A stretch of DNA of 64,000 bases. Origin: Alteromonas macleodii (GTDB lineage Bacteria; Pseudomonadota; Gammaproteobacteria; Enterobacterales; Alteromonadaceae). A model generated the notes under the pieces. The model made no database searches and was not told where the DNA came from. It saw only the letters and a program-made list of their open reading frames with translations. The position numbers and the translations under genes are program-made. Location: positions 1,198,333-1,262,332 of the forward strand of contig NZ_LR812090.1 in NCBI RefSeq assembly GCF_903772925.1. The letters are read 5' to 3'. Shown piece after piece: positions 25,046 to 33,710 of this stretch (within the stretch, counting starts at the first letter, position 1; every line of letters begins with the position of its first letter).

Positions 25046-26245
25046 ATGCCTATTGCATTATTTGCATTAACGTTAAGTGCGTTTGCTATTGGCACAACAG
25101 AGTTCGTGATAGTGGGACTTGTGCCGACAATTGCGGCAGATCTTGGCGTTACGTTACCGAGCGCAGGCTTACTTGTAAGCTTGTACGCCGTTGGCGTTGC
25201 CGTTGGCGCACCGGTTCTTACCGCCCTTACGGGAAAGTGGAATAGAAAGCATGTTCTGCTTAGCTTAATGGCGCTATTTGTGGCTGGTAATATTCTTGCC
25301 TGGCAAGCGCCTAGCTACGAGAGCTTAATTTTAGCTCGCATTTTGACAGGCTTAGCGCACGGTGTGTTCTTTTCCATAGGGTCAACTATTGCTACAGGGC
25401 TAGTGGCGAAAGAAAAAGAAGCCAGTGCTATTGCCATTATGTTTACGGGCTTAACCGTAGCCTTGGTTACTGGCGTACCTTTGGGTACCTGGATTGGTCA
25501 AAACTTCGGTTGGAGAGCAACCTTCCTTGTGGTTTCCGCGCTAGGCACTATTGCGCTAATCGGCAGTGCGTTGCTGGTACCGAACAACCTTAAACAAAGT
25601 AAACCGGCCACCTTGAGTGAACAAATGAAGGTGTTGGTTCAGCCTCGTCTGGTATTAGTGTATCTAATGACGATATTGGGCTATGGAGGCACATTTACGG
25701 CATTCACCTATCTCGCTCCTATATTGCAGGAAGAGGCGGGGTTTGCGCCCTCAGCCATCAGCTTAATTATGCTGGTTTACGGTGTATCTGTCGCGGTAGG
25801 CAATATTTATGGCGGCAAGCTTGCTGACAAAAAAGGCCCAATCCGCGCGTTAACTATCATCTTTTCAGCCCTTGCAGTCATCTTGTTTGCCCTGACGTTT
25901 ACCATGGGCAGTAAAGTTGCCGCAGTGATTACTGTTTTGGTATGGGGCGCCTTTGCCTTTGGCAATGTTCCAGGACTTCAGGTGTACGTTGTCCAATTAG
26001 CAGAGAAGTTTACCCCTAATGCTGTTGATGTCGCTTCAGGTTTAAATATCGCGGCATTTAACATTGGCATAGCAGTGGGTTCAATTCTGGGCGGTGCAAT
26101 TGTAGACGGCATGCAGCTATCAGATACCGCATGGATTGGCGCAATTATTTCTGTTGCAGCGTTACTTGTTACACGTTACAGCGGCTACTTAGACAAGCGC
26201 GCACTCAGTACTGCGAATACGGCGAATAATACAACGAGCGCGTAG
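25046..26245 (+). CDS. MFS transporter, DHA1 family
   Basis: 399 residues with twelve TM helices. It starts MPIALFALTLSAFAIGTTEFVIVG, where TTEF is typical of AraJ/YdhP-like DHA1 exporters. The loop 2-3 motif is seen as LTGKWNRKHVLL and motif C as ALVTGVPLGTWIG. Such pumps export sugars, drugs or other small molecules; the substrate is unknown. I use ATG 25046, with GAGG nine bases before; the TTG at 25031 is inside the Shine-Dalgarno region. First gene of a four-gene set divergent from LysR; the next start is 10 bases after its stop. Confidence 0.88.
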   Translation: MPIALFALTLSAFAIGTTEFVIVGLVPTIAADLGVTLPSAGLLVSLYAVGVAVGAPVLTALTGKWNRKHVLLSLMALFVAGNILAWQAPSYESLILARILTGLAHGVFFSIGSTIATGLVAKEKEASAIAIMFTGLTVALVTGVPLGTWIGQNFGWRATFLVVSALGTIALIGSALLVPNNLKQSKPATLSEQMKVLVQPRLVLVYLMTILGYGGTFTAFTYLAPILQEEAGFAPSAISLIMLVYGVSVAVGNIYGGKLADKKGPIRALTIIFSALAVILFALTFTMGSKVAAVITVLVWGAFAFGNVPGLQVYVVQLAEKFTPNAVDVASGLNIAAFNIGIAVGSILGGAIVDGMQLSDTAWIGAIISVAALLVTRYSGYLDKRALSTANTANNTTSA

Positions 26246-26255
26246 GGAGGTCATA

Positions 26256-27164
26256 ATGACGACAAATACCTTTGATAAGCTTGCACAACATAAATTTTCT
26301 GTAGGTGTAGAGCTTCCGCTAGATAACGACTGGGTGCACTTCGACGCCACAAAAGGTACGCCATTCGGCGTACCTGATATGACCGAGCATCACAGCCGTA
26401 TTCAACTAGCCGACAAACTAGGGTTTAAAGCAGCGTGGGTACGAGATGTGCCAGTTTATGACCCTAGCTTTGGTGATGCGGCTCAGGTTTTCGAAACCTT
26501 CACTTACCTGGGCTATTTAGCAGGTATCACAGACAATATTCTATTAGGCACAGCCGCCGTTGTTTTACCTCTTAGGCAGCCATGGCTTGTCAAAAAGGCG
26601 GCAGCAACGGTGCAGCAGCTAAGTAACGACCGCCTAATACTCGGTGTAGCCAGTGGAGATAGGCCGGTTGAGTATCCGTTGTTCGATGTCGATTTTGACA
26701 GTCGCGGCGAGCAATTCAGGCAGTCACTGGAAATTGTAAAGCACGGTGAGAATTCCCTTAAGCCTGGCATGTCACTGTTACCGCGCTCAACCACGCCGCC
26801 TTTGTACGTTGCAGGGCTCGCTCAGCAAAGCCCTCAGTGGGTTGGAGAAAATATGGACGGTTGGTTGGCGTATCCAGGTACACCGAACGACCATGCAAAG
26901 CGCGTAGAACTATGGCGAAGTGTCGCGGGCAACAAGCCGTACGTTAGCTTTATTCATCTTAATTTGGTTGAAGACGATGAAGCGCCCATAAAACGCCACC
27001 GATTTGGGGTTGAAACTGGTGTAAATGGGCTTATCAAAGAACTCAATGCAATGAAAGACGCGGGGGTTGATCATATTGGCCTGCACTTCAGACGTAATAC
27101 GCAACCAGTAGAAGGCGCGATGCAGCGCATTGCTGACAACGTATTACCTCACTTTCATAAATAA
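26256..27164 (+). CDS. Luciferase-like (LLM class) flavin oxidoreductase
   Basis: 302 residues of the bacterial-luciferase TIM-barrel. Seen: KLGFKAAWVRDVPVYD, ITDNILLGTAAVVLPLRQPWLVKKAAATVQQLSNDRLILGVASGD, which contains the F420/FMN-binding strand order of the family. Resembles the TIGR03571-type subgroup, whose reaction is not known. Translation starts 10 bases after the MFS gene with GGGAGG in front. It probably uses FMNH2 or F420-like flavin; the substrate is unknown. The set of redox genes around it suggests handling of a reactive organic compound. Confidence 0.85.
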   Translation: MTTNTFDKLAQHKFSVGVELPLDNDWVHFDATKGTPFGVPDMTEHHSRIQLADKLGFKAAWVRDVPVYDPSFGDAAQVFETFTYLGYLAGITDNILLGTAAVVLPLRQPWLVKKAAATVQQLSNDRLILGVASGDRPVEYPLFDVDFDSRGEQFRQSLEIVKHGENSLKPGMSLLPRSTTPPLYVAGLAQQSPQWVGENMDGWLAYPGTPNDHAKRVELWRSVAGNKPYVSFIHLNLVEDDEAPIKRHRFGVETGVNGLIKELNAMKDAGVDHIGLHFRRNTQPVEGAMQRIADNVLPHFHK

Positions 27165-27185
27165 CGGAACCAACAAGGAGGCATC

Positions 27186-28022
27186 ATGCCGAATATAAAT
27201 CAGTCACAATCTAAAATTCCTTCGCTAGGTGTAGGCACGTTTCGCTTAAAAGACGATGAAGCCTATAACAGCGTGACAATGGCACTTGAAGTGGGTTTCC
27301 GTCACATTGATACGGCGCAAATTTACGGCAATGAAGAAGCGGTAGGTCGCGCTATTAAAGACGCTATTGCAAACAATCTTGTTGCACGTGAAGACCTTTA
27401 CGTCACCACCAAGGTGTGGAATGACAAGCTGAATAAAGCAAGCTTTGTGGATAGCGTAAAAGAGAGTTTGGAAAAGCTTCAACTGTCGTACGTTGACCTG
27501 CTACTTATTCATTGGCCGTCACCGGAAAACGGCGAAAGCATGGAAGAGTACCTAGGTGAATTGCTGCGCGTTAAGGAACTGGGACTCACAAAAGAAATTG
27601 GTATTTCTAACTTTACCGTGGCACAAATTGAAGAAGCGGTGAATATCTTGGGCGAGGGCGTTATTTCCACGAATCAGGTAGAGGTACACCCTTATCTTAC
27701 TAATGAAAAAGTGCGTGCAGCGTGTGAGAAACACGGTATCACAGTAACAGGATATATGCCGTTTGCTGTTGGTAAAGTGCTAAAAGACGAGACTATCATT
27801 GCAATTGCAGATAAGCATGGTGTGAGCACTGCTGAGGTAGTAGTAGCCTGGGAGCTGGCCCATGGTTTAGTCACTATTCCATCGTCGACTAAGCGCAAGA
27901 ACCTGGAAACCAATTTCAAAGCGCTTGAACTTACCTTGAGCGCTGACGATATCGCAAAGATTGACGCGCTAGATTGTGGCGACCGTCAAGCTAACCCAGA
28001 TTTTTCACCTGCGTGGGATTAA
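27186..28022 (+). CDS. Aldo/keto reductase (DkgB-like)
   Basis: 278 residues, a NADPH-dependent (alpha/beta)8 barrel. The catalytic tetrad is visible: D in FRHIDTAQIYGNEEAVG (D45 and Y50), K in VTTKVWND (near 75), H in LLIHWPSP (near 109). GISNFTVAQ follows. The C-terminal cofactor region is TIPSSTKRKNLETNF, giving the phosphate-binding K/R set. It reduces aldehydes or ketones; DkgB, 2,5-diketogluconate and methylglyoxal reductases are closest. Preceded by AAGGAGG; 21 bases after the LLM gene. Confidence 0.9.
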   Translation: MPNINQSQSKIPSLGVGTFRLKDDEAYNSVTMALEVGFRHIDTAQIYGNEEAVGRAIKDAIANNLVAREDLYVTTKVWNDKLNKASFVDSVKESLEKLQLSYVDLLLIHWPSPENGESMEEYLGELLRVKELGLTKEIGISNFTVAQIEEAVNILGEGVISTNQVEVHPYLTNEKVRAACEKHGITVTGYMPFAVGKVLKDETIIAIADKHGVSTAEVVVAWELAHGLVTIPSSTKRKNLETNFKALELTLSADDIAKIDALDCGDRQANPDFSPAWD

Positions 28023-28052
28023 TCGGAAAAATCACTGTGTTAAGGAGCTTTT

Positions 28053-28988
28053 ATGCAAGCTAACGTTTGGCAATTTGAACAAGCTGGCGCATCGCTGGTA
28101 AAGCAGGTACGCGAGTTTTCTGAGCCGAAGGCAGGGCGTATTGTCGTGCGCAACTATGCTATTGGCATTAACCCAGTTGACTGGAAGTTTATCGATGATA
28201 ACCCGCGCGACTGGGAAAAAGGGCATATTCCCGGAGTGGACGGTGCGGGTGTTGTTGTCGCTGTAGGTGAGGGCGTTGATAACAGTCTATTGGGTAAGCG
28301 TGTGGCTTACCATCATAGCCTAGGTGAAAACGGAAGTTTTGCCGATCATAGTGAAGTGTATGCAAGCCGCGTAATGGTGGTGCCAGAAAGCGTTGATTTT
28401 GCACTAGCTGCTGCGTTGCCATGTCCAATGCTTACTGCCTGGCAAGCGTTCAGTAAAGTGCCGGTTCGAGATGGCGCTAACGTGCTAGTTAGCGGTATGG
28501 GCGCCGTTAACAAATTGCTGGCGCAAATACTTTCACAGGCTGGTTTTAACGTACATGTTATCTCAGGAAGCTTTACGCAAGAGCAAGCTGCTGAGATGGG
28601 CGTAAAAGCCATCCATCGCGGTAAACCTGAAGGGCAAACCTTTTACGCGCTTTTTGACGCGAATGGTCCAGACTATGCGGCGTCACTGGTGCCGCTTCTT
28701 GAAGCTAACGGCCACGTAGTGAGTATTCTAGGTCGTATTGAAGTACCTGTAGACGCACCTTTTACACGTACTATTTCTTATCATGAGATAGCCTTAGGCG
28801 CGCTGCATGATTATGGCGATTTATCACAGTGGCAGCGCTTGGTGAAAGACGGTGAGGCTCTACTTGAGCAAGTTGCTGCGCAAACGCTGGTTGTCGAAAT
28901 ACCTAGCGTGTTTGACTTCGATAATTTGAACGAGGCCCTACAATTTTCAAAAGAAGACAAGCGAAAGGCGGTGGTTACGGTGTCATAA
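28053..28988 (+). CDS. Zinc-free MDR oxidoreductase (quinone reductase-like)
   Basis: 311 residues of the medium-chain dehydrogenase superfamily. N-terminal GroES-like domain (NYAIGINPVDWKFI, IPGVDGAGVVVAVGEGV), then a nucleotide-binding domain with LVSGMGAVNKLLAQILSQAG in the position of the usual AxGGVG motif. The catalytic and structural zinc cysteines of alcohol dehydrogenases are absent, so it is the quinone-oxidoreductase type, NADPH-dependent. Last gene of the redox operon. Its end overlaps the end of the GGDEF gene on the other strand by six bases. Confidence 0.85.
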   Translation: MQANVWQFEQAGASLVKQVREFSEPKAGRIVVRNYAIGINPVDWKFIDDNPRDWEKGHIPGVDGAGVVVAVGEGVDNSLLGKRVAYHHSLGENGSFADHSEVYASRVMVVPESVDFALAAALPCPMLTAWQAFSKVPVRDGANVLVSGMGAVNKLLAQILSQAGFNVHVISGSFTQEQAAEMGVKAIHRGKPEGQTFYALFDANGPDYAASLVPLLEANGHVVSILGRIEVPVDAPFTRTISYHEIALGALHDYGDLSQWQRLVKDGEALLEQVAAQTLVVEIPSVFDFDNLNEALQFSKEDKRKAVVTVS

Positions 28989-30740
28989 AGCCGGAATGAT
29001 TAAGTTTCTTCCCTTATCTTTGGCTACGTAAAGGGCTTTATCAGCTCGTCTGAAGGCTTCGACAATATCGTCGGAGCCTTTACATAAAGTCCAACCTATA
29101 CATGCCCCTAACTTTCTATCGTCAATCGATGCAATGGCCAACTGGTTGATGGCACTGTGGACAGTTTCCAGTTGCTTTGCAAACTCGTCGGCTTGGGTGG
29201 TCTTGCTTGTATTGAGCGCTTTTACGCGCTTTGCAATGGCAAATTCTTCTCCACCATAGCGCGCTGCTACTTGCCACTCATCATTAAGCGGCGCAAGAAT
29301 CTTAGCAATGCCTTTTAGTACTTCATCACCGACATCGTGACCAAATGTATCGTTGATACTTTTAAAGTGATCTAAGTCGATTAGTGCAATGGCTAGCGCA
29401 TCATGATCGTGTAAGGTTTTATCAAACGTATTGTCTACGAACATATCCAACGTACGTCGATTGGGCAATTCGGTTAAACTATCTTTGGAAGCTAGTTCGG
29501 CCAACGTGCTATTCGTTTGTTCAAGTGCAAGGGTGCGCTCTCTTACCAGCGCTTCTAATTTTGATGCCTGCTCACTTTTTAACTTAGCAGCTTCTTTTTG
29601 GGCGTCTCTTTCCCTTTGGACAACTTTCACCATATAGCTTGCGGTAAGTGCGACCATGAATAGGCATGTCATAACTAGCCCAGTCATAAAGGTGGCAACG
29701 GGTTCGAGGTAAAGGTCTACTTCAAAAAGTGCAATAATGGTAAGGATTAGCGTGCTAAAGGTTACAGGAAGCATAGCGGCGGCAAGCCATTTGGCTCTAT
29801 CAGAGCCCCGTCTATGCTCTACAAAGATAACGATACCCGCTATCAGTATATAAGGGAAAAAGAGGAGTACAGGCAGTTTTAAGGCAATATCTAACCCCAC
29901 TGTTTGCCACAGTAAAATACCCAGCAGCGGAAGCACTATGCAAAAAGCTTTAATTGTTTTTGCCCCGTAAACCTCATGGTCGTCTCGCGCGAGTGTCTGA
30001 AACAATACCCAAAATGCAGTAATCAATACCGAATAAATGCTTATGGCGTAGCTAATATCGTTCAAACCCGGTGTATTTGGCCACAGTAGTTCAAATGCGT
30101 AACCGAACACGCGGAAAAACCAAAATGTTGTAGCAAAAATAAATGATGCAAAACTCAAAAAAACTAAATTACGGCTGGCAATATAGCCTAATACACAAAG
30201 TAGGGTAAGCAGTCCCATTGCGCCGAAAAATGCCATATCCCGCTTCAATGTTTTCATGTAAAGGTTGCTGTAATACTCAGGCGTGGCGACCGAGAAACTG
30301 TATCTTAAAATCTCACCAGACATAGTGCCGGTAAACTCAGTATAAGAAGACGGCTGCAATACAGAGGGGAAATGATAGTTGGGCGTATTCACCGCTCGAG
30401 TACTGTAAGGTGTACTGTCGCCGGTTACCCATTGATAATTGCCATCGGTAACAACTAACGTTTTCATTGCAGGGAAACTTATTGAAAACCAGACGGGAAC
30501 TTGCGTATCTAACTGATTGTAAATGCGAACTTTGAAATGCAAATACTGTGACGGCGACCTATCAATAACATCAGCGCTATAAAACCATTCTTCTTCGCCG
30601 GTTATAGTTGCTGAGTTACTTACCGCAAAAACTACATCGTTATCTAAAGACAACATAGTTTGTGAGTTATTGAAATTAGCTGCGTTGGCCGTTTGGCAAC
30701 AGCATGCTATTACAAGCCATGCGAGCAATATTCGCAGCAT
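28983..30740 (-). CDS. Membrane diguanylate cyclase with 7TMR-DISM sensor
   Basis: 585 residues. Signal peptide to about 20 (LVIACCCQTANA). A periplasmic 7TMR-DISMED2-type domain (about 25-165; WFSISFPAMKTLVV, FPSVLQPSSYTEFTG). Seven TM helices (about 190-375). A coiled-coil link (RERDAQKEAAKLKSEQASKL). A GGDEF domain from about 420 with the active motif RYGGEEFAIA, preceded by SLTELPNRR. No RxxD inhibitory site is seen five residues ahead of GGEEF (DEWQVAARYGG), so product inhibition may be lacking. It would make cyclic-di-GMP in response to a ligand sensed outside. The ends of this gene and the MDR gene overlap tail to tail. Confidence 0.9.
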   Translation of the reverse strand: MLRILLAWLVIACCCQTANAANFNNSQTMLSLDNDVVFAVSNSATITGEEEWFYSADVIDRSPSQYLHFKVRIYNQLDTQVPVWFSISFPAMKTLVVTDGNYQWVTGDSTPYSTRAVNTPNYHFPSVLQPSSYTEFTGTMSGEILRYSFSVATPEYYSNLYMKTLKRDMAFFGAMGLLTLLCVLGYIASRNLVFLSFASFIFATTFWFFRVFGYAFELLWPNTPGLNDISYAISIYSVLITAFWVLFQTLARDDHEVYGAKTIKAFCIVLPLLGILLWQTVGLDIALKLPVLLFFPYILIAGIVIFVEHRRGSDRAKWLAAAMLPVTFSTLILTIIALFEVDLYLEPVATFMTGLVMTCLFMVALTASYMVKVVQRERDAQKEAAKLKSEQASKLEALVRERTLALEQTNSTLAELASKDSLTELPNRRTLDMFVDNTFDKTLHDHDALAIALIDLDHFKSINDTFGHDVGDEVLKGIAKILAPLNDEWQVAARYGGEEFAIAKRVKALNTSKTTQADEFAKQLETVHSAINQLAIASIDDRKLGACIGWTLCKGSDDIVEAFRRADKALYVAKDKGRNLIIPAL

Positions 30741-30901
30741 TCATCGTCCTTGTTTTATTGGTTTTTTATCTACAACTCAATATAGCACATAGTTTCAAAA
30801 ATTTAGTACGCATTAAATAAAACATAAGTATAGGTAAATCGCCTATTTTTTGTAGCGTTTTTAGCGTGGATAACTAACTAAGGTCGTTAGAGAACGCGAA
30901 G

Positions 30902-31933
30902 CTAATAAAATGTGTGATGTCGTGTCGCTTGATAGGCATTGAGAGCGCGATGTACAACGTAAATAACACACAGGCTAAGTGCAATGGCAACCACTACCGA
31001 TGAAAAGCGATACAGCGCACTATAAATAATATCCTGCTGAGGTGAGAGTGACTGGCCGTACAAAATGCCAAAGGTCGTTAGCACACCGAAGCCAGTACCG
31101 GCACCACCTCCGCCTAAGACATGTTGGCGGCTGATGAAAAACACCAATATCCATAAGCTAAAGCTAGCAAAAAATAACGTATCACTGTAATTGAGCAAAA
31201 TGAGCTGGGCGAGCAGGGCAAGATTACAACCAATGAGTGTACCCAGTGCCCGTTGCCATCCACTCATCGTTGCGCCTTTCCAACAAAGTGGAAATAGTAC
31301 TAAGACGCTCGCAGCTTGTGCTGATATCGAATCTACTAAGTCAAAGGCTTGAAACACAGCAAAGGATAATGTGGCGACTGTCGTACATAAGATAACTTCG
31401 TGACGAATACTCGCTTTATCTTTTATCGCTCTGGGCATAGGCGTGCGCGGCGCTTCATCGGGAAAAACAATATTTAAGGCGAATGCAATTATCAATGCCA
31501 ACAGAATTGCACCTATATTTGATATGACCAATGCATAGATATCTATTCCATCATTACTGTAGCTGGCAAAATGAAGTTGCAGCGATAGTCCTACAAGGGA
31601 AAAGGCCCCGAATAAATACAGCGTACCTTTACTCATCTGCCAAAACAAAAAAGCAAAAGTGGCGGCAACTAGCGGTGTGATCAGCAATGGGTGGCTGCCG
31701 AACAAGCCGTAGATCACTAAAACAGTAGCCGCAGGAAAGATGGTTGCGGCAAGAAATTGTCGAACAATGTGACCGTTTAAAACGGCCACCAGTCCAAGCA
31801 ATAGAATGGGATACAAAGTGAAAAATATCGGATTAGGCCAATCCAACGCTTTCGATATAGCAAACCCTAACGTGGCACCTGACGCAATCCGAAGCATCTG
31901 CTGAACATCATTTTTACTTAGCTGTGATTCCAT
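30902..31933 (-). CDS. DUF2955/FUSC-like inner-membrane protein of an efflux operon
   Basis: 343 residues with two blocks of about four to six TM helices (about 10-150 and 180-335) and short loops, the pattern of FUSC/DUF2955 permeases. The second half has the aromatic-acid-exporter-like segment SAQAASVLVLFPLCWKG, then QRALGTLIGCNLALLAQLIL. Lies 30 bases downstream of an HlyD-type adaptor, so the pair is an efflux pump of the AaeAB kind in pattern: adaptor plus inner-membrane pump, with a MarR-type regulator first. Substrate could be an aromatic acid or drug (inference). Confidence 0.78.
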   Translation of the reverse strand: MESQLSKNDVQQMLRIASGATLGFAISKALDWPNPIFFTLYPILLLGLVAVLNGHIVRQFLAATIFPAATVLVIYGLFGSHPLLITPLVAATFAFLFWQMSKGTLYLFGAFSLVGLSLQLHFASYSNDGIDIYALVISNIGAILLALIIAFALNIVFPDEAPRTPMPRAIKDKASIRHEVILCTTVATLSFAVFQAFDLVDSISAQAASVLVLFPLCWKGATMSGWQRALGTLIGCNLALLAQLILLNYSDTLFFASFSLWILVFFISRQHVLGGGGAGTGFGVLTTFGILYGQSLSPQQDIIYSALYRFSSVVVAIALSLCVIYVVHRALNAYQATRHHTFY

Positions 31934-31963
31934 ATTTTATGTCTGGTAAACCATAATTTAAGT

Positions 31964-33037
31964 TTAATAAATAAAGTGCAGTAAGCTTATAAAGTGAATT
32001 TGAATATTTGCTGCCGCCCTTTCAATAGGATTGTCTGGCACAATTTGTACGGTAGCGCGAGCACCACTGGTGAGATGTTTTAACGATATTTTTTGTTCAT
32101 CAAGCTTAATATGGACTCGTTGGCGCTGCGCATCGCGTACCCATCGGTTCGACTTCTCAACGCTTGCAAGGGTGCCGTTGGCAGCGAGTTGACCGTCACT
32201 TACACCAGCTTCAAACTCAGCCACTCTCGCTTTGAACACTTTGCCAGGTAGCGCGTCAAAAACCACGTTAGCTTGAATGCCTTTCTTTACATTGGTTAGC
32301 GATTTCTCTCGAAAGTCTGCAACCACATCCAACGTGTTATCAACTACCGAGGCAAGCGGCGTACTTTGTTTAGCATAAGTACCCTGAGTTACCTGCATGT
32401 TTGCCATGACGCCGTTATGCGGTGCTCTAATTTTTGTATAGGCTAAGTTTAATTCTGCCCGTTTGACCGCATTTGCCGCGTCTAAATATTTCAGGTTTTT
32501 GTCACCTTGCTTACCTCTAGCAACAATTTGCTGATTTAGTTCGGCTTCAAGCGCGCTAATTTCAGCTTCGGCGCTTTTAAGCTGAGCGTAGGCTTTATCT
32601 ACGTTTTGTTGAGATACCACTTTGGTCTGCTTTAGGGAACGCAGCCGTTGAAATTCACTGTTACGCTCGTCGTAAACTGCGGATGCTGCCTCTAATTTGG
32701 CTCTTATCGCTTCTGCTTTGGCATCAATTTGAGCATTTTCTAGTTCCACATTTGCCAAAGCAATCTGCGCCTTCTCAAGCGCAATTAGGTAAGGTGTTTC
32801 GTCAATAGTGAACAAAACCTGTCCTTCTTTTACGGTTTGATTATTTTTGACAAGCACCTCATTTATTGGCCCATTTATTTGGGGTGAGATTTGTGTGACC
32901 TGATGATAAACCCTCGCCTGTGGCGTCATAGGCATGCGTATATCTGCAATAATGAAGTAGACAAAACAGATGGCGAAACCGACCAAAGACAGTTCTATAT
33001 ACCTAGCAAACTCTTGATCTGGTGTTCTTTGACTCAC
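31964..33037 (-). CDS. HlyD/EmrA-type membrane-fusion adaptor
   Basis: 357 residues. One N-terminal TM (about 13-30), then a biotinyl-lipoyl half (ISPQINGPINEVLVKNNQTVKEGQVLFTID), a long coiled-coil hairpin (about 80-195), the second lipoyl half (APHNGVMANMQVTQGTYAKQ) and a beta-barrel part. It bridges an inner-membrane pump to the outer membrane. ATG overlaps the MarR stop by four bases (33034-33037, ATGA), so translation is coupled. The pump partner is the DUF2955 protein downstream. Confidence 0.88.
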   Translation of the reverse strand: MSQRTPDQEFARYIELSLVGFAICFVYFIIADIRMPMTPQARVYHQVTQISPQINGPINEVLVKNNQTVKEGQVLFTIDETPYLIALEKAQIALANVELENAQIDAKAEAIRAKLEAASAVYDERNSEFQRLRSLKQTKVVSQQNVDKAYAQLKSAEAEISALEAELNQQIVARGKQGDKNLKYLDAANAVKRAELNLAYTKIRAPHNGVMANMQVTQGTYAKQSTPLASVVDNTLDVVADFREKSLTNVKKGIQANVVFDALPGKVFKARVAEFEAGVSDGQLAANGTLASVEKSNRWVRDAQRQRVHIKLDEQKISLKHLTSGARATVQIVPDNPIERAAANIQIHFISLLHFIY

Positions 33038-33489
33038 TTAAATGACTCCAACAATTTTGCTGCATTGGCTTCAATTTTCTGAACACATCTAGCCATAGTG
33101 CGTAATTCCTCGTCCGATACTCCTGCGTACACTTCATCTCGGAGTGCCATTAACGTACTTTCGATATCATTCATTCGGCCTTTGCCCATATCTGTGAAAT
33201 AAAGCAAGCGACTTCGTTTGTCGTTATCATCTGTAACGCGTTTGATTAGACCCGTAGTTTCAAGCTGCTTGATGGTGCGCGTTAAACTAGGCATTTCTAT
33301 TTCCAAGCTTTCTGCCACCATCTGCTGTGTACAGCCTTCACCAAGTAACGACATATGAATCATTACGCGCCATCTAGACTCTGTAAGGTCGAGGTGTGCG
33401 ACAGATTCAGTGACAGCTCTTCTGCACTTTTGCGCTGTACGGGCGAAAAGCGCAACAAGATGAAGTGGCATGGGTTCTGAAAATGACAT
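33034..33489 (-). CDS. MarR-family regulator of the efflux operon
   Basis: 151 residues. Winged-helix core about 40-115, with CTQQMVAESLEIEMPSLTRTIKQLETTGLIKRVTDDNDKRS in the usual order of recognition helix and DxRS-like wing. The ORF extends to 33516 but I start at ATG 33489, preceded by AAGGATG at seven bases' spacing; the longer start would lie inside an operator palindrome. First gene of the marR-hlyD-DUF2955 operon. Two identical palindromes upstream point to autoregulation. Confidence 0.9.
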   Translation of the reverse strand: MSFSEPMPLHLVALFARTAQKCRRAVTESVAHLDLTESRWRVMIHMSLLGEGCTQQMVAESLEIEMPSLTRTIKQLETTGLIKRVTDDNDKRSRLLYFTDMGKGRMNDIESTLMALRDEVYAGVSDEELRTMARCVQKIEANAAKLLESFK

Positions 33490-33509
33490 ATCGGCATCCT
33501 TGATTTTAC

Positions 33510-33546
33510 TTAGCATGCTAACTAGTTTAATTGTTTAGCATGCTAA
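33510..33546. promoter_or_regulatory. Two tandem 12-bp perfect palindromes, probable MarR operators
   Basis: TTAGCATGCTAA occurs at 33510-33521 and exactly again at 33535-33546, with 25 bases centre to centre. Both lie just upstream of the marR ATG (33489) and are perfect palindromes, the shape expected for MarR dimers. They lie where the operon promoter should be, so binding would block transcription. The family's binding to such sites is established; this pair is an inference. Confidence 0.72.
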
Positions 33547-33648
33547 GTAAATGCCATTGAGATGAGAAAGAGATTTTGCAAGTTGAGCGTGAATTGAACG
33601 GGTGAAGGTTCTCCATCGAGCAGGAAAATGTGGCTATTTGTCTTACGG

Positions 33649-33665
33649 TGCCTGAAAATCAGGCA
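33649..33665 (-). terminator. Possible terminator hairpin after the LytTR regulator
   Basis: TGCCTGA-AAA-TCAGGCA is a perfect seven-pair hairpin about 46 bases after the regulator stop. No T-run follows on the minus strand, so it may be only a stabilising stem. Confidence 0.3.
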
Positions 33666-33710
33666 TACTCTCTCAGTCCTTTGTAAGTTAATACAGCCTT
33701 TGTGGTGTGA

